Below are positions 21,601-35,500 of a stretch of DNA of 64,000 bases, piece by piece. The position numbers were made by a program, and so were the translations under genes. Position 1 is the stretch's first letter, and each line of letters starts with the position of its first letter. Below the pieces are notes generated by a model that saw only the letters and a list, made by a program, of their open reading frames with translations, did no database searches and was not told where the DNA came from. The DNA is from Lycorma delicatula (taxonomy: Eukaryota; Arthropoda; Insecta; Hemiptera; Fulgoridae), in NCBI RefSeq assembly GCF_047948215.1, contig NC_134465.1, positions 49,879,946 through 49,943,945 on the forward strand, written 5' to 3'.

Positions 21601-24600
21601 ACAAAAAGGCCATTATCTTGCTCTTTAATTTTGCTCAGTATCATACAATTCGTCTTTTTAAAATTCAACGGCAACCTGTGACAGATACTTTTATTTACTA
21701 AAAATACTGGAGAACAAACTTATTAAATTTATGTAATGAAGTTACTGATCTCGTCGAACCACTCATACATATTCTATTGCTTAATACAATGTGTCCATAA
21801 AATAATGATGGGGTTTAATAGTCAGAGTTTTGGAACAAAGCTCTTGACATAGACATGAAGTACATGTCAAAATGTAATAAAATGATCTAAGTTTTTGTGT
21901 TACATGAAAAAGTTGTAGTATGCACTATGGTTACAAGATTGATAGTTGTATTAAACTTTTTAGTCAACAAGATTATGGTGCAGAGGAAGGTTCAGTGTGT
22001 TTTGTGGTTTCCTAAGTTTGAGCCAGTTACAATTGTTAGGTGAGAATATTGTCATACAAAGAACTACCACAGAAAAATGAAGGACTGCTTAAAGCTACCA
22101 CTGTTTAATGAATAACTACCTCACGATAACAACATTTGCTAATAGGATAAATAACTCAGAGAAATAGGTAGCCTACAAAGCAATCACCTCCAGGATGGTC
22201 ATCAGTGTTTGATGAGATTGTTAAAGTTAAGTGAAAAGGTTATTTGCATTGCTGAAGAAAATCAGGGCAGAAGTGTTATATAGTTAGGTGTTCCAAAAAA
22301 CTAACTGTTCACATTAAAAAAAGCAGACTAAGTGATTGTTATTTTAACTTTTATAAAATTTTACTCGTTATCATTCAATTAGCATTGAAAGATTAATGTA
22401 ATAAAGGTTTTACTGGTTATAAAATTAAATATATATATTTTTCTTCTATTAAAGTCATCATAATTTTTATATGAGTCCAATTATCTATCTTTCTTAGCTT
22501 CATCATAATTAAATGATATGCTGACATATTTTGGACATATTCCATTTTCAGAACTCATGTGATTATAAAATTCAAGTTTTACATAAAATCTATCCACAGG
22601 ACAAAATAAAATGAATGGAATTAACTGTAGATATCCTAGCATAATGTTTGAATATAGAGTACTACTCAACCTCATATGACATGCGGTAATGATTCTGAAT
22701 GTAATATGAAACGTTGATGCGACAGCCCAAAAGTTAGTTTATGATGTAAAATTGTATGACACAAAGTTAATGGTTCCTTCTTTTTGCTGAAAAAAACAGG
22801 AAGAAACAACTTCCTATAAATGTTAAAAGGATATGGAGTGCCTTAAATATAAAAAAATTCCATTCTCCAGTTAGACAAAGTTCCTTCACATTTTGTCACA
22901 TTCATGCAGGATTGCTTAAACAAAATATTTCTCCAGCGATGGGTCAGACATGGATATGAGAAGAGGCCTGGCCTCCATGGTTTCCAGATTTTACCCTTAT
23001 GGATTTTTATTTGCAGGGTTATGTAATAACAAAAGAATTTGCTGTTCAGAGACTCTAGATATTCTCTATCATGTATGCTAAGAGGCTGAATATCGCCTTG
23101 ATGTTTGCAGACAATGAAAGGAGCATATCCAAAATTTACTGAACAGATAATATTCTTGGAGTTTCTCTTCATTGTGACATATACTTCAGGTTTCTGTCAT
23201 GGTTTAAAACTCCATCATTAGTTTAGGAATACATTGTATTAATAGAAAAACTATTACAGGCCTGTTAAATTAAATACAGGCTAAACTTATGTACTAAACT
23301 TTTTACTTTGCTCTATTAAATAAGAGTACATTGCAATATTTTATACTAAAAACATAGGTAATAGTTTATTTATATAAACATTATTTATTCATATCACCAT
23401 AACTTTTTTTTATAAAATTTACATTTTAACATTGTATAAATTATTTTAAATTGTATTAAAAACATTTATTTATCATACAAACCAATGTTATCTCTCTGGA
23501 TAAAGCATAAATAATAATAATAATACTAACTATCATTATTATATTGTTAAAAAATGATTTTAAAAAATTAATCATTATATATATGTTTAATATAATTTCT
23601 TTTTCATTAATGTTATTTCATGGTATAATAAAATTTTATAATTAAAATGTAAATAAAATCAAAATTTTTACAATAAAAATAAAATTTTAAAAATTTGTAA
23701 ATATTTTTACATTAAAATATTTTAAAGAAGTTTGAACGAGGTGATATATTCACAGGTGAATATATAACAGAAAACCATGAAACAACATAATGACAACCAT
23801 ATGGTTTTTTTGTATGGTTTGAAAACCATATTAAGAAAGATATACTTACATATATTTCTTAAAAAATATGTTTAATTAAATATTAATTATCTGAAAATAG
23901 GTGTTAATAAAAAAAAATACTAATATTTATATTAATGTGAATGAATATCTTTATCAAAAAAGAAAACAAATTATATTAGATTGTTAAAAAATTAAAAATA
24001 TAATACTTTTGTAGGGAATTATCAAGCATAATTTTAGCTTTGACATTAATTAATTTACATGAATTATTTTCGTGCTTAGATCAAATTTAATGACTATATT
24101 TTTTTTTAATGAACATCATTGGAATTCATATAAAACAATTAACAAAGCCTTATTTTATCCAAAAACGTAACTTAACTTTATTCAAGAAAGATGCAAACTA
24201 TTTAGTCTGTAAACTTTTTAACAATTTTCCACCAGCCAAAAAAAAAACACAGATGAATTCTATGATCAAGTTCAGTAAAAAGAATTGCTTTTTTAATTGA
24301 GAAATCATTTTGTAGAATACAAAAATATTTGACTAGTTTATGTGTCCGTTCAATTTCTATTGAATGACTATTTCTATTTTCTTATGATTAAATTTTGTTA
24401 ATCCATGTGAAACTAAATAAATAAATAAGTAACAGTAATTATCTGCGCCAGTTGAAACGCTGCATTCTAAACAGATGGACTGAAAGAATAAAGTTAATAA
24501 TATGCCAGTCATTAAATTCAGACATTTCATCCTTTAATTATTTTAAGTGGAAGTACATGAAAAACATGATCTATTCAAAGGAGATCATTTGTAAAAGAGG

Positions 24601-27600
24601 ATAATTGCAGACTAGCAACCGTAATAACATGGTGGTAAGGACATGACAAGTAATTGAATATTACTGGGATGTCCACAGAGCCTCATGACTGTTATATAAA
24701 AAAAATGACTAAACAACAAACTACAAAAAGACGCAACAATAAAAAGAATTTTAAAGTACAACCTTTACAATATCTGTTCAATTATTTATTTAGCCCACCG
24801 AGCTGCTGGTCTAGTGGTTAACTTGTTGCAAATCACTTGTTTAACAACTGCTTTTCAAAGTCGAAGGTTCTGAGGTTCAAATTTTAGTAAAAGTTAATTG
24901 GTTTTATATGGATTTGAATAATAGACAGTGGATACTGGTGTACTTTGTTGGTTGGGGTTCAGTTAACCACAAGTCTCAGGAATGGTTGGCCTGAAATGAG
25001 TACACCTAATTTGCATGTCATACATATTATCCTCATCTTATTGGACCGTGGTGGTTGGTTGCTTACTGTTCACTATAATATTCACTTACAATCTGTTCAC
25101 TGAACAGATTGCAATGTACACATTACGAAATAAAAAAAAATTATTTATGTTTTTTAATTTGTAAAATTGCATTTGAAACCTGGGAGTTTTTAAAATAAAG
25201 TCTTTATATTTGAAGAAAAAATACTTTTGGGATCTTTTATATGTTATTATCAGGGGTGTACTCATAAATTTTCCACTAATGAAATGTCTGATTTGGTACT
25301 GCAGCAGACTTCAAAAATATAGTCCACAGACACAGGTAGCTACAAGACAATTTCATAAATTAAAAAAAAAAACACATTCATTTCGATGCCTACAGTGAGA
25401 AGAAGAAAAATTTGACTGTTCAAGTCAAATGTTTAACTTTTTTTCATGAATAAGATTTTTAGCAACTTATTTTGACACTATTTGCCTTTGGATATTCAAA
25501 AGGAAGGACCATTTTTGTGCAATCTGCTATTTTTTATAATTTAGGTTATATTTTTATCAGCTTTAAGTTAAAAAAAAATTTATGTGAAAGTGATAATTAT
25601 CTATTTCTTTTAAAAAAGCAGTGCCAGAATGGCGTTCAAACATCAGTGCACCCCTGGTTATTATTATGGAAAGATCTATGAAAAAAATGAAAATATCTTT
25701 TTTTATTACAGGATTAAATATTTTATGTTCTACTAAAAATTTTAATAGATAGAAAAAAAAATTACGTTAATATGATAAATTCATTAATTACAGCACATCT
25801 TAAAAAAATAGAAATGATATGACATCCATAGAAGCATTGGATATTGTATATATAAATTATAATAATAAAAATACTATCAATGAAATATTTATCTACTTTG
25901 TTACACAATACCAAAAAGCAGTCAGATACCTCAAAGCTGGACACATGTCAAAATAGCATTCATTACAATTGATTTCATCATACATTATTATAATTATGTA
26001 CGAATATATTATAATTACGTATAAATACATTACAATGTATGTATGTATATAATTGTATTTATAAATTATTGATGTATATTAATACATAACAATTAATAAA
26101 AATGTATAAATTATACAACATTTTACTATTTACACTTTAAGTCTAGAAGTATTACAATTAATTTTAAATTCTAAAATCTGTTCTGAAACTTATGCTTTAT
26201 CATCAGTTAATTGTAAACTTAAATAACAATGAATTTATAAGATTATGTAACGATTAAGAATAATGTATTTTAAAATAGTTAAAAATAAATACAAATAAAA
26301 TGCAAGAAATAAACAAATACAAAATAATAAATAAAATTGTTCACAAATACTGGCCAATACATATAGTAACTAAATATTTACAAAACTGGAATACACTTAA
26401 TTTTTACAGACATTTCAAAGAAAAATACGGTATTACTTTCAGTTGCACGTAAGAATTGAGGGGGGGGGGGGTGAAATTGAATTTTCTTTATATTTTGAGG
26501 TATGCCATTCACTTAAAATGTAACGTCCTTATTACAACATTTTTAGCTCAATAATCTCCATTACAACAATTTCACTGAAATTTAGATGTGTTGTAGTAAT
26601 GTATCTGAAGTTGTGCATGTGAAAATTTGATTAAGATTGGTTGAGTCATTCTTCAATTATGCTCAATTTAATGTCAAAACAGATAGTCATATCTTCAATT
26701 TGAGGTTATGTTGACTATTTTTGTATTGGTATATTTTTCATATGCACTTATGCAATGAGTGAGTTTAAACTTGATGCTTGTGTGTAGGGTGTACTCGTTA
26801 ATAGAATGCATGAGTGTGCTGTACTCTGAAGATCAGTGCGTTTCTGACTGCGAAATAGTGAAAAAACAAAATGTCTGTCTTGTACAGAACTGTGCAAGAA
26901 TTTTATTATCATATTTGTTTTTAAAAATTTATTTAAATACATTAATATATGCATAAGTGTTAGATATCTTTATCAATTAATTCTCATGTAAATTTATAAC
27001 TAACTGATGAAGCACATGCTTCAAATGTATGAAATACGTTTTATAATAATCAAATTTGAATGATAAATTATCACTACAATATTGTCTGTGGCATATATTT
27101 CTTTAATAAATATAAAACATACATTGTATTCATAAAATTATTTATAGTACTAAAAAAATAATAAAATAGTTTTAAATCATTTTTACATATAATTTATAAA
27201 GACTGATCTCGAAAATGTTTTCTTTTTTCAAAATGAAATAAAATTATCCTTAAATTTTCTTTTTACTGTACTGGTTGTGATTATTCTATTTACCTGTTAA
27301 AGTATAAATTAAGCAAATACATATGTCATACTTATAACAGAACGTATGTATGTAATGTAACCATTTGTATCTGAATCAAATTCAGTTGTATTGATACCAG
27401 TTAATTACCTATAGGAAAGTACCTTGAAATTTACATGACAATGTGAAGTAAATATAAAATGCAAACAGTTAAATTTACATTTAATAAACTATTTTACACA
27501 GATCACTTAGGTAAAACAACATCAATACAGTTTATTTTTGAATGATCACTATGTTATGTCAGTATGTAGATTCTAGAATAAAAAAAAACCTTCTTTTAAA

Positions 27601-29492
27601 CTATGTATTAAGTACAATGATTGTAGGTGAGGTGACGATATAAGCCACAAATCACACTCAAAAATAGTATAAACATTCTCATGAATAACAAGCACTCTAT
27701 GTCACGCTTAATTTTGGAAAATGAAAAACTTTGATTTGACCTTCTTTAGTTAACCAAATATGCTGTTACAAATCACCATATTAAATCCTGGCTTTCCAAA
27801 CTGGAGGTGATATTCAGCTTTATATGTGGCATTTTCACTATGTTTACTTATATGAAATGACTCAATATACAGCGCACTATCATTAATCTCGATGAAAACA
27901 ACTCTGTTTGATAATTTTATGTACCTTAAGTGTTATATTTGTTATTATTACGAGAAAGACTGGCATGGGTAGTGTTTTGTTGTTAGATGTTATCATCAAT
28001 TTGGGTGAACTGATATGAAATACACTTCACTATGAAAGTAATAGACGTGGGTGTTTCTGTTATTTCTGCCAAAGGAAAACAAACTGTTGGGAAAAAAACA
28101 GGTTGACTTATAATTTTGTTCATGTTCATGACTGATTATTACACAGTTTCATTTTAATATTTTTCTTTATGCATTGGCTTATGCTGCAGAATGTTATGGT
28201 TGACGCCAGCTGATACAATATATTATTTTATCACAAGATTTGACAGTTCTATAACACTTTTATTCTGTACTTTAATACTACAATATTTTTATGGATATGA
28301 TTTATGTGGTTTTTGAAACTGTTCAATCTTAGCAGTTAACATTTAGTTGTTTAATATAATATATAGGTCTTAATATATGCGCATATGTGATAATTCACTT
28401 TGTTTGTTTTTTTTTAATGTTTATTAGAGTGAGCTGACTGCTCTGTTTGGCGATTCAGTGTGTTTGCTATGCACTATTACTATGGAGAGGAAAAAAAAAC
28501 AGTTTGTACCAAAGTGAAACAGTTCGTTCATTTTTTTCTGAGAAACAACAGTTTAGTCAAACTGACATTTTCCGACACATCACTAGAAAGTAGCATAGCC
28601 ATTTCCAATAACAAGTATTTTATGTCAGTCTTATTACGACAGAAGTGATTTCGAGTTACCTTCTTTATTAAGCAGATATATGGTTTAAATCGAATGAAAT
28701 GCAAATAATATTCAGCTCTAATTAATACTTATCTTTTTACTGCACGTATTGGTTGTACAGTGAACATTATTACTAACAGAAAAAACTATTCTGATAAGTA
28801 CTGCTTATACCTCAAATATGTATTACAGTCATAAGAAAGAATGATGTATATAGTGTAAAGCAATCAATTAAAGTACTCTTTTCCACTGTATTTAAACAAA
28901 GCTGACATTAAACTATATAACATAACTGCTTTTATTAAGGTACAAAAAGGTATGCATTCTTGCCAGAGTAAATATTGGGAAATATTATTAAACAAATATT
29001 GCGACTTTATCAGAATGGTTTTTAAAAATACATATGTTTAAATTAACTGCGATAACCTTATTAAAAATAAAACTTTTTAACTAATCTTATTTTAATCACC
29101 ATTCAGTCTATTGACATGGTTAGACAGAGTTTTACTTTTTTACAAGCTTCTGATTAAATTGTTTTAATATTTATATTTTCTAAAAATAGATTAATGATGT
29201 AAGAAACAACAAAGTATATACTATCCAGGTGAGTGTCATCATTTTACTATTTCAGTGGATTAAATATTTAATATTTAGTAAAAGATATTAATAAAGATGA
29301 TAAAAGAATCTCTTACATGAGTTTAATAAAGAGGATTTAATATTATGTTTAATAAATTTATTTAATTTACTGGCCACATCACAAATAGCTGTTGTAAAAT
29401 GAAAGTTCTCATCAGAAAGCTTTTCAACCACAGTATTATACAATACAAACATATGACTTTTTTTATAACAAAATTATAAGAGCAGTATACTC

Positions 29493-29529
<37 letters not shown>

Positions 29530-32500
29530 AAAAAAAATACTTGGCTGCAATTAACCATTGACAGAAGCTGTCCCTACCGTACCAGAAAATAAAAAATTAG
29601 ATATATCTTTAATTTTACATAAAATTAATTAATTATTAATAAACATTACTAAACTACAATAATTAATAATTATAAATCTAATTTGTACTTATATTATCCA
29701 GAAAGATAACATTAAAAACTATTTTTAACAATATATATTATTAATATATAACATATGTACAATAATATATGTATAAAATAATAATAGTAATGGTAATTAT
29801 TTTAGTGTTGTTCCAACAGGAGGTATATTCTTTTTGGTTTCATTATTTGTTTTAAAATAAGATGCTAGTGAATCAATAGAACTTATTGTTGAATGCTGTT
29901 CATCCTCTTGTTTTTTTAACGCAGATGGGCTATTCGCATTTGATTTATCAAATAATCTTAATATTACTTCTTTTGTTAAATTTCCTGTTTCTCTTTCTGG
30001 TGATACACTCGGACTTTGTGGTGCTGAATGTGTTTGATTGTCTGACCAGTTATCGCTATTTGAATGTGATAAATGATAAAAAAGATTACTAGGTGGTGGT
30101 GGTGAACCGATCGGTACATCACGATTTAAATATGATACTCTATATTTTGGTCTTCTTGTTACAACACCATGATTTGCTAAAAATTTACCGATCGGATCAT
30201 TTCTGTACGACGTTAGTGGTATTTGATGATGAATAATATCATTTTCAGATCCTTCGCTTGTTGTATTACTATTATTATTATTGTTATTATTACTATTACC
30301 CATTTGAAATAATCTTGATGACAATTTTTTAATTTCGTCAGCAAAATTAATTCTTTCCAAATTTTCAGAATTATGTAAAAAACATGAAATATCAGAACCA
30401 CGCCGATCAAAACGATCATTTTCTAAAAATTTATTAAAAAATGGTCTATTTTTAAAATCATTTGAACTATCTTTTAATTCTAATTTACTTGATGTTTGTG
30501 ATTTAGACAACGGTTTAGGTATTCTATTATCATTCTTTTTATTTTCTTTATTATTTACAAAAGATGATGAGACCGATTGTGGAACAACCGGTTCTGATCT
30601 TCCTTCAACAATTATTTTATGTGTTATAACTTTAGGTCCTTTTTTATCTGATACAGATGAAACCGAATCATTAGTTTCATTATCATTTGACTGTCCTAAA
30701 ACGATACCATGTATTTTAGGTGGTACATGTTTATTTAATGTTTTATTAAATTTAAAATCAGATTCTTTATTGCTATCGCCAGTTTGATTCAAACTATTTT
30801 TAATATCACTTCTTGAAGAATTATTTTCTTTACTTAATTTATTAGCACTATTATTAATAAAATTACTATTTTCTTTTGGTTGTTTTATGTTATCAGTTGT
30901 TGGTATATTTTTGTTTAATGTACATTTACTTAAATCATTAGGTACACTAAACTGATGTGTAAATTTTGGTTTTTGACCACTAGCAACAGGTATTTGGGGT
31001 GGTAGTAGTTTATTTATATCAATATCAAATTTTTTATCAGTTGTTTTATTTAATAACATCCCACCGCTATTAGATTTATTAATATTTTTAACAGGATCAA
31101 GTGGTGGTAATTGTTGTATCGGTTTAAAAACATCAGATGATGTTGATAAATTATCATTGTTATTGTTCAATGACTCTTCTTTTGAATCTAATATCAGTTG
31201 TTTTACATCTACTTTTTGATCTAACGAAGGATTTTTTGTTATTTCATTATTTAATTCTGTAGGAAATCGTAAAGCAGATGAATCTGCTGATAAATCTTTA
31301 ATTACACCAGTATATTCATTAGTATTTGATTTTATTTTTGAATTATTTAATGTTGTTTTTGGTATTGTTCCCACTGGTGATGTTGGTTGTGATTTATTAA
31401 GAGAAATATCTTTATTTATTGTATCAAATTTCACGTTAGTTGATACTCTTGTAGCTGAAGTAGTATTATTATCACTAGTTGAAATATGATTTGAATTATT
31501 ACTAATCGAAGTATCTAATTTTAATTTTTTTCCAGGTTGACTTTCATTATTATTAATTTGAGTAGCCTCTGTATTTATATTAGTAGGATTACTTTCAATG
31601 TCCATTTTTACAACTGAAGTGTCATTATTATTATCACTTTTAATTAAATTTAAAGTTTTATTAATATCATTTACAAATAATGGTTGATTAATAATAATTT
31701 GTTTTAAGGGTTCGTTATTAGGTACCGATATTACTTTAGATGGGCTAACATTATTTTCTGACCACCGATCGACAAAATCACGTAAATTTTCTTTAGTATT
31801 ATCAAGTAAATCATTTGTTTGCTGTAGATTAGGTTGAATATTCTGTAGTAACTGCGGCTGCTGCGGTGGTGGTGGAGGTGGAGGTTTCCGCCGCAACCAG
31901 ACATGTGATAGACATTCAGTTGCTGTTAGACGATGCCTGAAATATTGGAGAAAGACCCTTGTTAATATGCAAAAGTAATAGAAAAAAAAGAATAAGACTT
32001 TTAAATCATGCATTGTTAATAAAAATCTACTCTTTTTGGTATGAAAGAGTAAGTATACACAGCTTTACTGTTGCTGTGTGAAGAATTTTTTAAATGAATT
32101 ACTTATTTTTTACGTATAATTGGAAGTGTTTTATAATCTATGCACTATTTCACTTCATTACTATATTTTTAATTTAAAATCTTCTACAGACAATTCTACA
32201 TTCTTTTTTCATAACTATATAATTCAGTATAACCTCATTTTTCTAATCTTGTTCATTCAGAAAGTCGGGATATATTTTAAATACAAATATAATTAAATTT
32301 TTATGAAACTCAATTTTTCAATAATTTTACTATAATCTTTTAATTCCATGTTGGTAAAATATTTCTCATCAATAAGTTACTTATAAAACCCACCTGATGA
32401 TCTAGATTATATACCTGCAAGTTAGATGTATTTGGTTTACTCTAATAAATTACAGGCTTACATTCAATTACATTATGGTTTTCTTTATTTAATGATAAGA

Positions 32501-35500
32501 AATAAGTTTTGTAATCTGTAAAAAATGCCACGCTAGACTGAGATTGAATTTAGAACCTTCTAATTAAATGGGAAAGATGATATCACACTGCCATTGGGTT
32601 GGTTTAGTTTTAAAACCTATTTTCTTTAAAACTGTTCTTAAGTAAATAACATTTATTATGATCTTTAATGTCTTGATGTCATTCTTCAAATAATGTTGTA
32701 CCACATTATTTGATAAATAAGTTAGCTTTAAACGTTGTGAAGTTGTAGTTTGACACATTTATATACAGAGCGTTCAAAAAGTAATGCAACCTTATAGAAG
32801 AATGTTTTCTTCTTTCATTACACGTTTAACTAAGGAAAATTGTGGAAAAATGGGTTGCACAATGCAACAGAATATTCATTGTTTCCCAATATATTAGATG
32901 TACCAGTTATGCCTACACAAAAAAGTGTGCTGTGGATGCACCAAACAAATTCACAATCAAGTGACTGTACGACAAGTACCAAGAGACAGGGAATGTGGCA
33001 GATGCAGCCAAAAGTGGTTGAATGAAAGTGCTAACACCAGAAAAGTTGATTGACATGCAAGCTGCATATTCTATTAGTTCCAAGAAGTCTGTGCGACGCC
33101 TATCTAGCCAGTAGTCTATCTCTCCATCGGTAGTGCCCAAATGGCATTGCGCAAGTGTTTAAAAATGCATCTGCACAGAATTCGTGTTCACAAGTTGTTA
33201 CTTGCAGATACTGGAAAAAGTGTAGCTTTATGTCAGTGATTCATGTCATCTGTAATGTCAGACAGGGAAGAATTCTATGATTGGTTTCGCCTTGATTGGT
33301 TTAGGCATGGTTCCACCTTGATGGATATGTGGATGCACAGAATTCTTACATTTGGTGTGCAGAAAATCCACATCAGCTGCACAGACTAAAAGTGAGTGTT
33401 TGGTGTGCAATGTCATGTAGGCGAATCTTCATAACATTTTTGCATGACACAGTGAACAGTGAGTGCTATATATAGATGGTGAAACAATCTGTAAATACTA
33501 TACCTGAAGACTGGCTAGAATACATGTGGTTTCATCAGGACAATGCTACGGCTCATACAGTCAACAACACTATGACTTTCTTGGATCACTTGGAAGTGAT
33601 TTCGAAGGGGTTGTTACCCTCTCAGTCTCCTGATTTATTCCCTTCTGAATTATTCTTGTGGTGATACCTTAAAGATACTGCTTACAAAACTCATCCTCAC
33701 ACCATTACTGAATTGCACAATTGAACTGTGTGTCACTGCAACTCAGTAAATGTTAGATGTGTTTAACAGCATTCAACGTCATATTTAATTATATGAATCG
33801 CATAATGGAGCCCACTTTCAACAACTATTATAACTTACTCATTTTCCCATACGGATTTGTCACTTTTTGAACATCTGTATAACCATAAAAATCTTCTGAA
33901 GAAATTAAGTAAAATTGTCTAAAGATGATTATAAACTGAAACTGGTAATAATGAAATAAAAAAATTGATATAACTAAAGATATCTTGAGCTGTAAATAAC
34001 TGTTATTTTTTTGTTTTTAAGCAATGTATTTCTTATTATTGCAAATTTAAATAAAAATAAAAGAGTAATAAAATTAACATAATTTTTAAAAAATCAATAA
34101 AGAAATAACAAAACATGCAAAGAAATCATATACATAAAACTTTTTAGTGAACTGATAAAAACATATTAATGTTATTTTTACTTATTATTAATAAATTTAA
34201 AAAATTCAATATTAAAAAAATCAGAACCTTAAATAAATGTATACATCCACTCAGTAAGACAAGAGACTGAGAATGCATGTGGATGCAATGTATATATATA
34301 TATACTCATACATATGCAGAAAAAAATGCATTTAAATTAACAGTATACAAAAATTAAAAATCTATACCTAAAATATTTTTACTGTTATAATTTAAAATTA
34401 TTGTGTATTTAGCGATAAGTTGTTTCCTTTTTCTAAATAATTCTTGAGTGTTTTTTTCTGTTTGCTATTTTGTTTCAGTAATTATTTAATCGATCTTATA
34501 CTAAAGTGTGGAGAGCTGCATCAAACCAGTCAAATGACTGAAGACAAAAAAAAAAATACTAAAGTGTGTATGAACAGGAATGCAGGAATAGAAAAAAAAA
34601 CTGTTCACATGAACAACTGTTCACTGTGCAGGAATAGAAAAAAAAGAGTTTAAATGCACTTAATCAATCATAAATATTTCTTTTATTTATTATAATAATA
34701 ATTATTATTTATCTTAATAAAAGATTTCTCAGCTTCAATCATTGTATCTAAAAAGTAATTAAAACATTGGATGTAACTTTGATCTGGACTTATACTAATT
34801 TTTCTTTTACTAACAGTGAAAAACAACTGAATTTATGAAAAACAACTGTTAAAAAACAGCAGAAGAATAAATCAATAATTGAATTTTGATTTTAATTCTT
34901 GCATGCTTTTAATGTTTGCAAAAGTAATTGCCGAGTATTGTGTTGTTACCCAACCTTAGTAACTGTGCAAAATTTCATCAGTAGGCAATGTCAGGAAGTA
35001 TGTTGAATTAAAGATGCAAGATTTGAGGACAAACATGAAAAAAATTACTGAAAAAAAAAAATTGAGAGTTAAAATAAAGTAAGTAAAAAGAGGGGTGGAC
35101 AATGAAAGTATTAAATTGGTATCTGAGCCAGATCACGAGGAGTAGGGGAAAAACCAATACAGATGGGATGAAGAATTCAGGAGACCTTGTAGAAGAGTGA
35201 CAGCAGAGAGTAGTCAAGAGAGCATGACAGATTCCTAAAGGAATAACTGTGTCCATTCCAGGGACTGTGAATTAGGAAATAAACAATTGATAAATAAATT
35301 TTTCAGCTTAAGCCCAATGAGGAGTTATTTTTTAAATCAAACAATTGATGTTAAGGAGAATAATAGCTTGGTGAATATTTATTTTTTATTGACAAAAAAC
35401 AACCAAAATAACAAAGATGGACTACTGAATGTGAAAATAGGAGGAGAAAAGATATAAAGATATAAAGAATAGGAGGTAGAAGAACTTTGTTATTTGGGAA

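Larger units (their letters stand above)
18604..29356 (-). other. kinase gene interval between the two alternative terminal exons
   Basis: For the short isoform this is intron; for the long isoform it is downstream DNA. It holds a perfect 44-bp palindrome (19384-19427), two family-B SINEs, a decayed mariner (21787-23236) and a poly-G run (26460-26471). The stretches 23240-24790 and 25050-29350 are AT-rich with no supportable gene. Confidence 0.6.

Noticed and set aside
22843..23172. 109-residue minus-strand frame
   Set aside because: The plus strand here encodes remnants of the mariner transposase C-terminal half; the minus frame is chance.
27600..28680. Two weakly similar segments (around 27690 and 28610) as a duplicated element
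   Set aside because: The similarity is short and patchy in AT-rich DNA and no ends could be defined.
29886..30419. Plus- and minus-strand frames of 68 residues overlapping the kinase tail
   Set aside because: They are other-frame shadows of the long terminal exon.
31937..32013. Upstream extension of the long terminal exon to an ATG-like start at 32013
   Set aside because: A clear acceptor CCAATATTTCAG lies at 31937 and the extension is hydrophobic intron translation; the kinase frame joins exactly at 31936.
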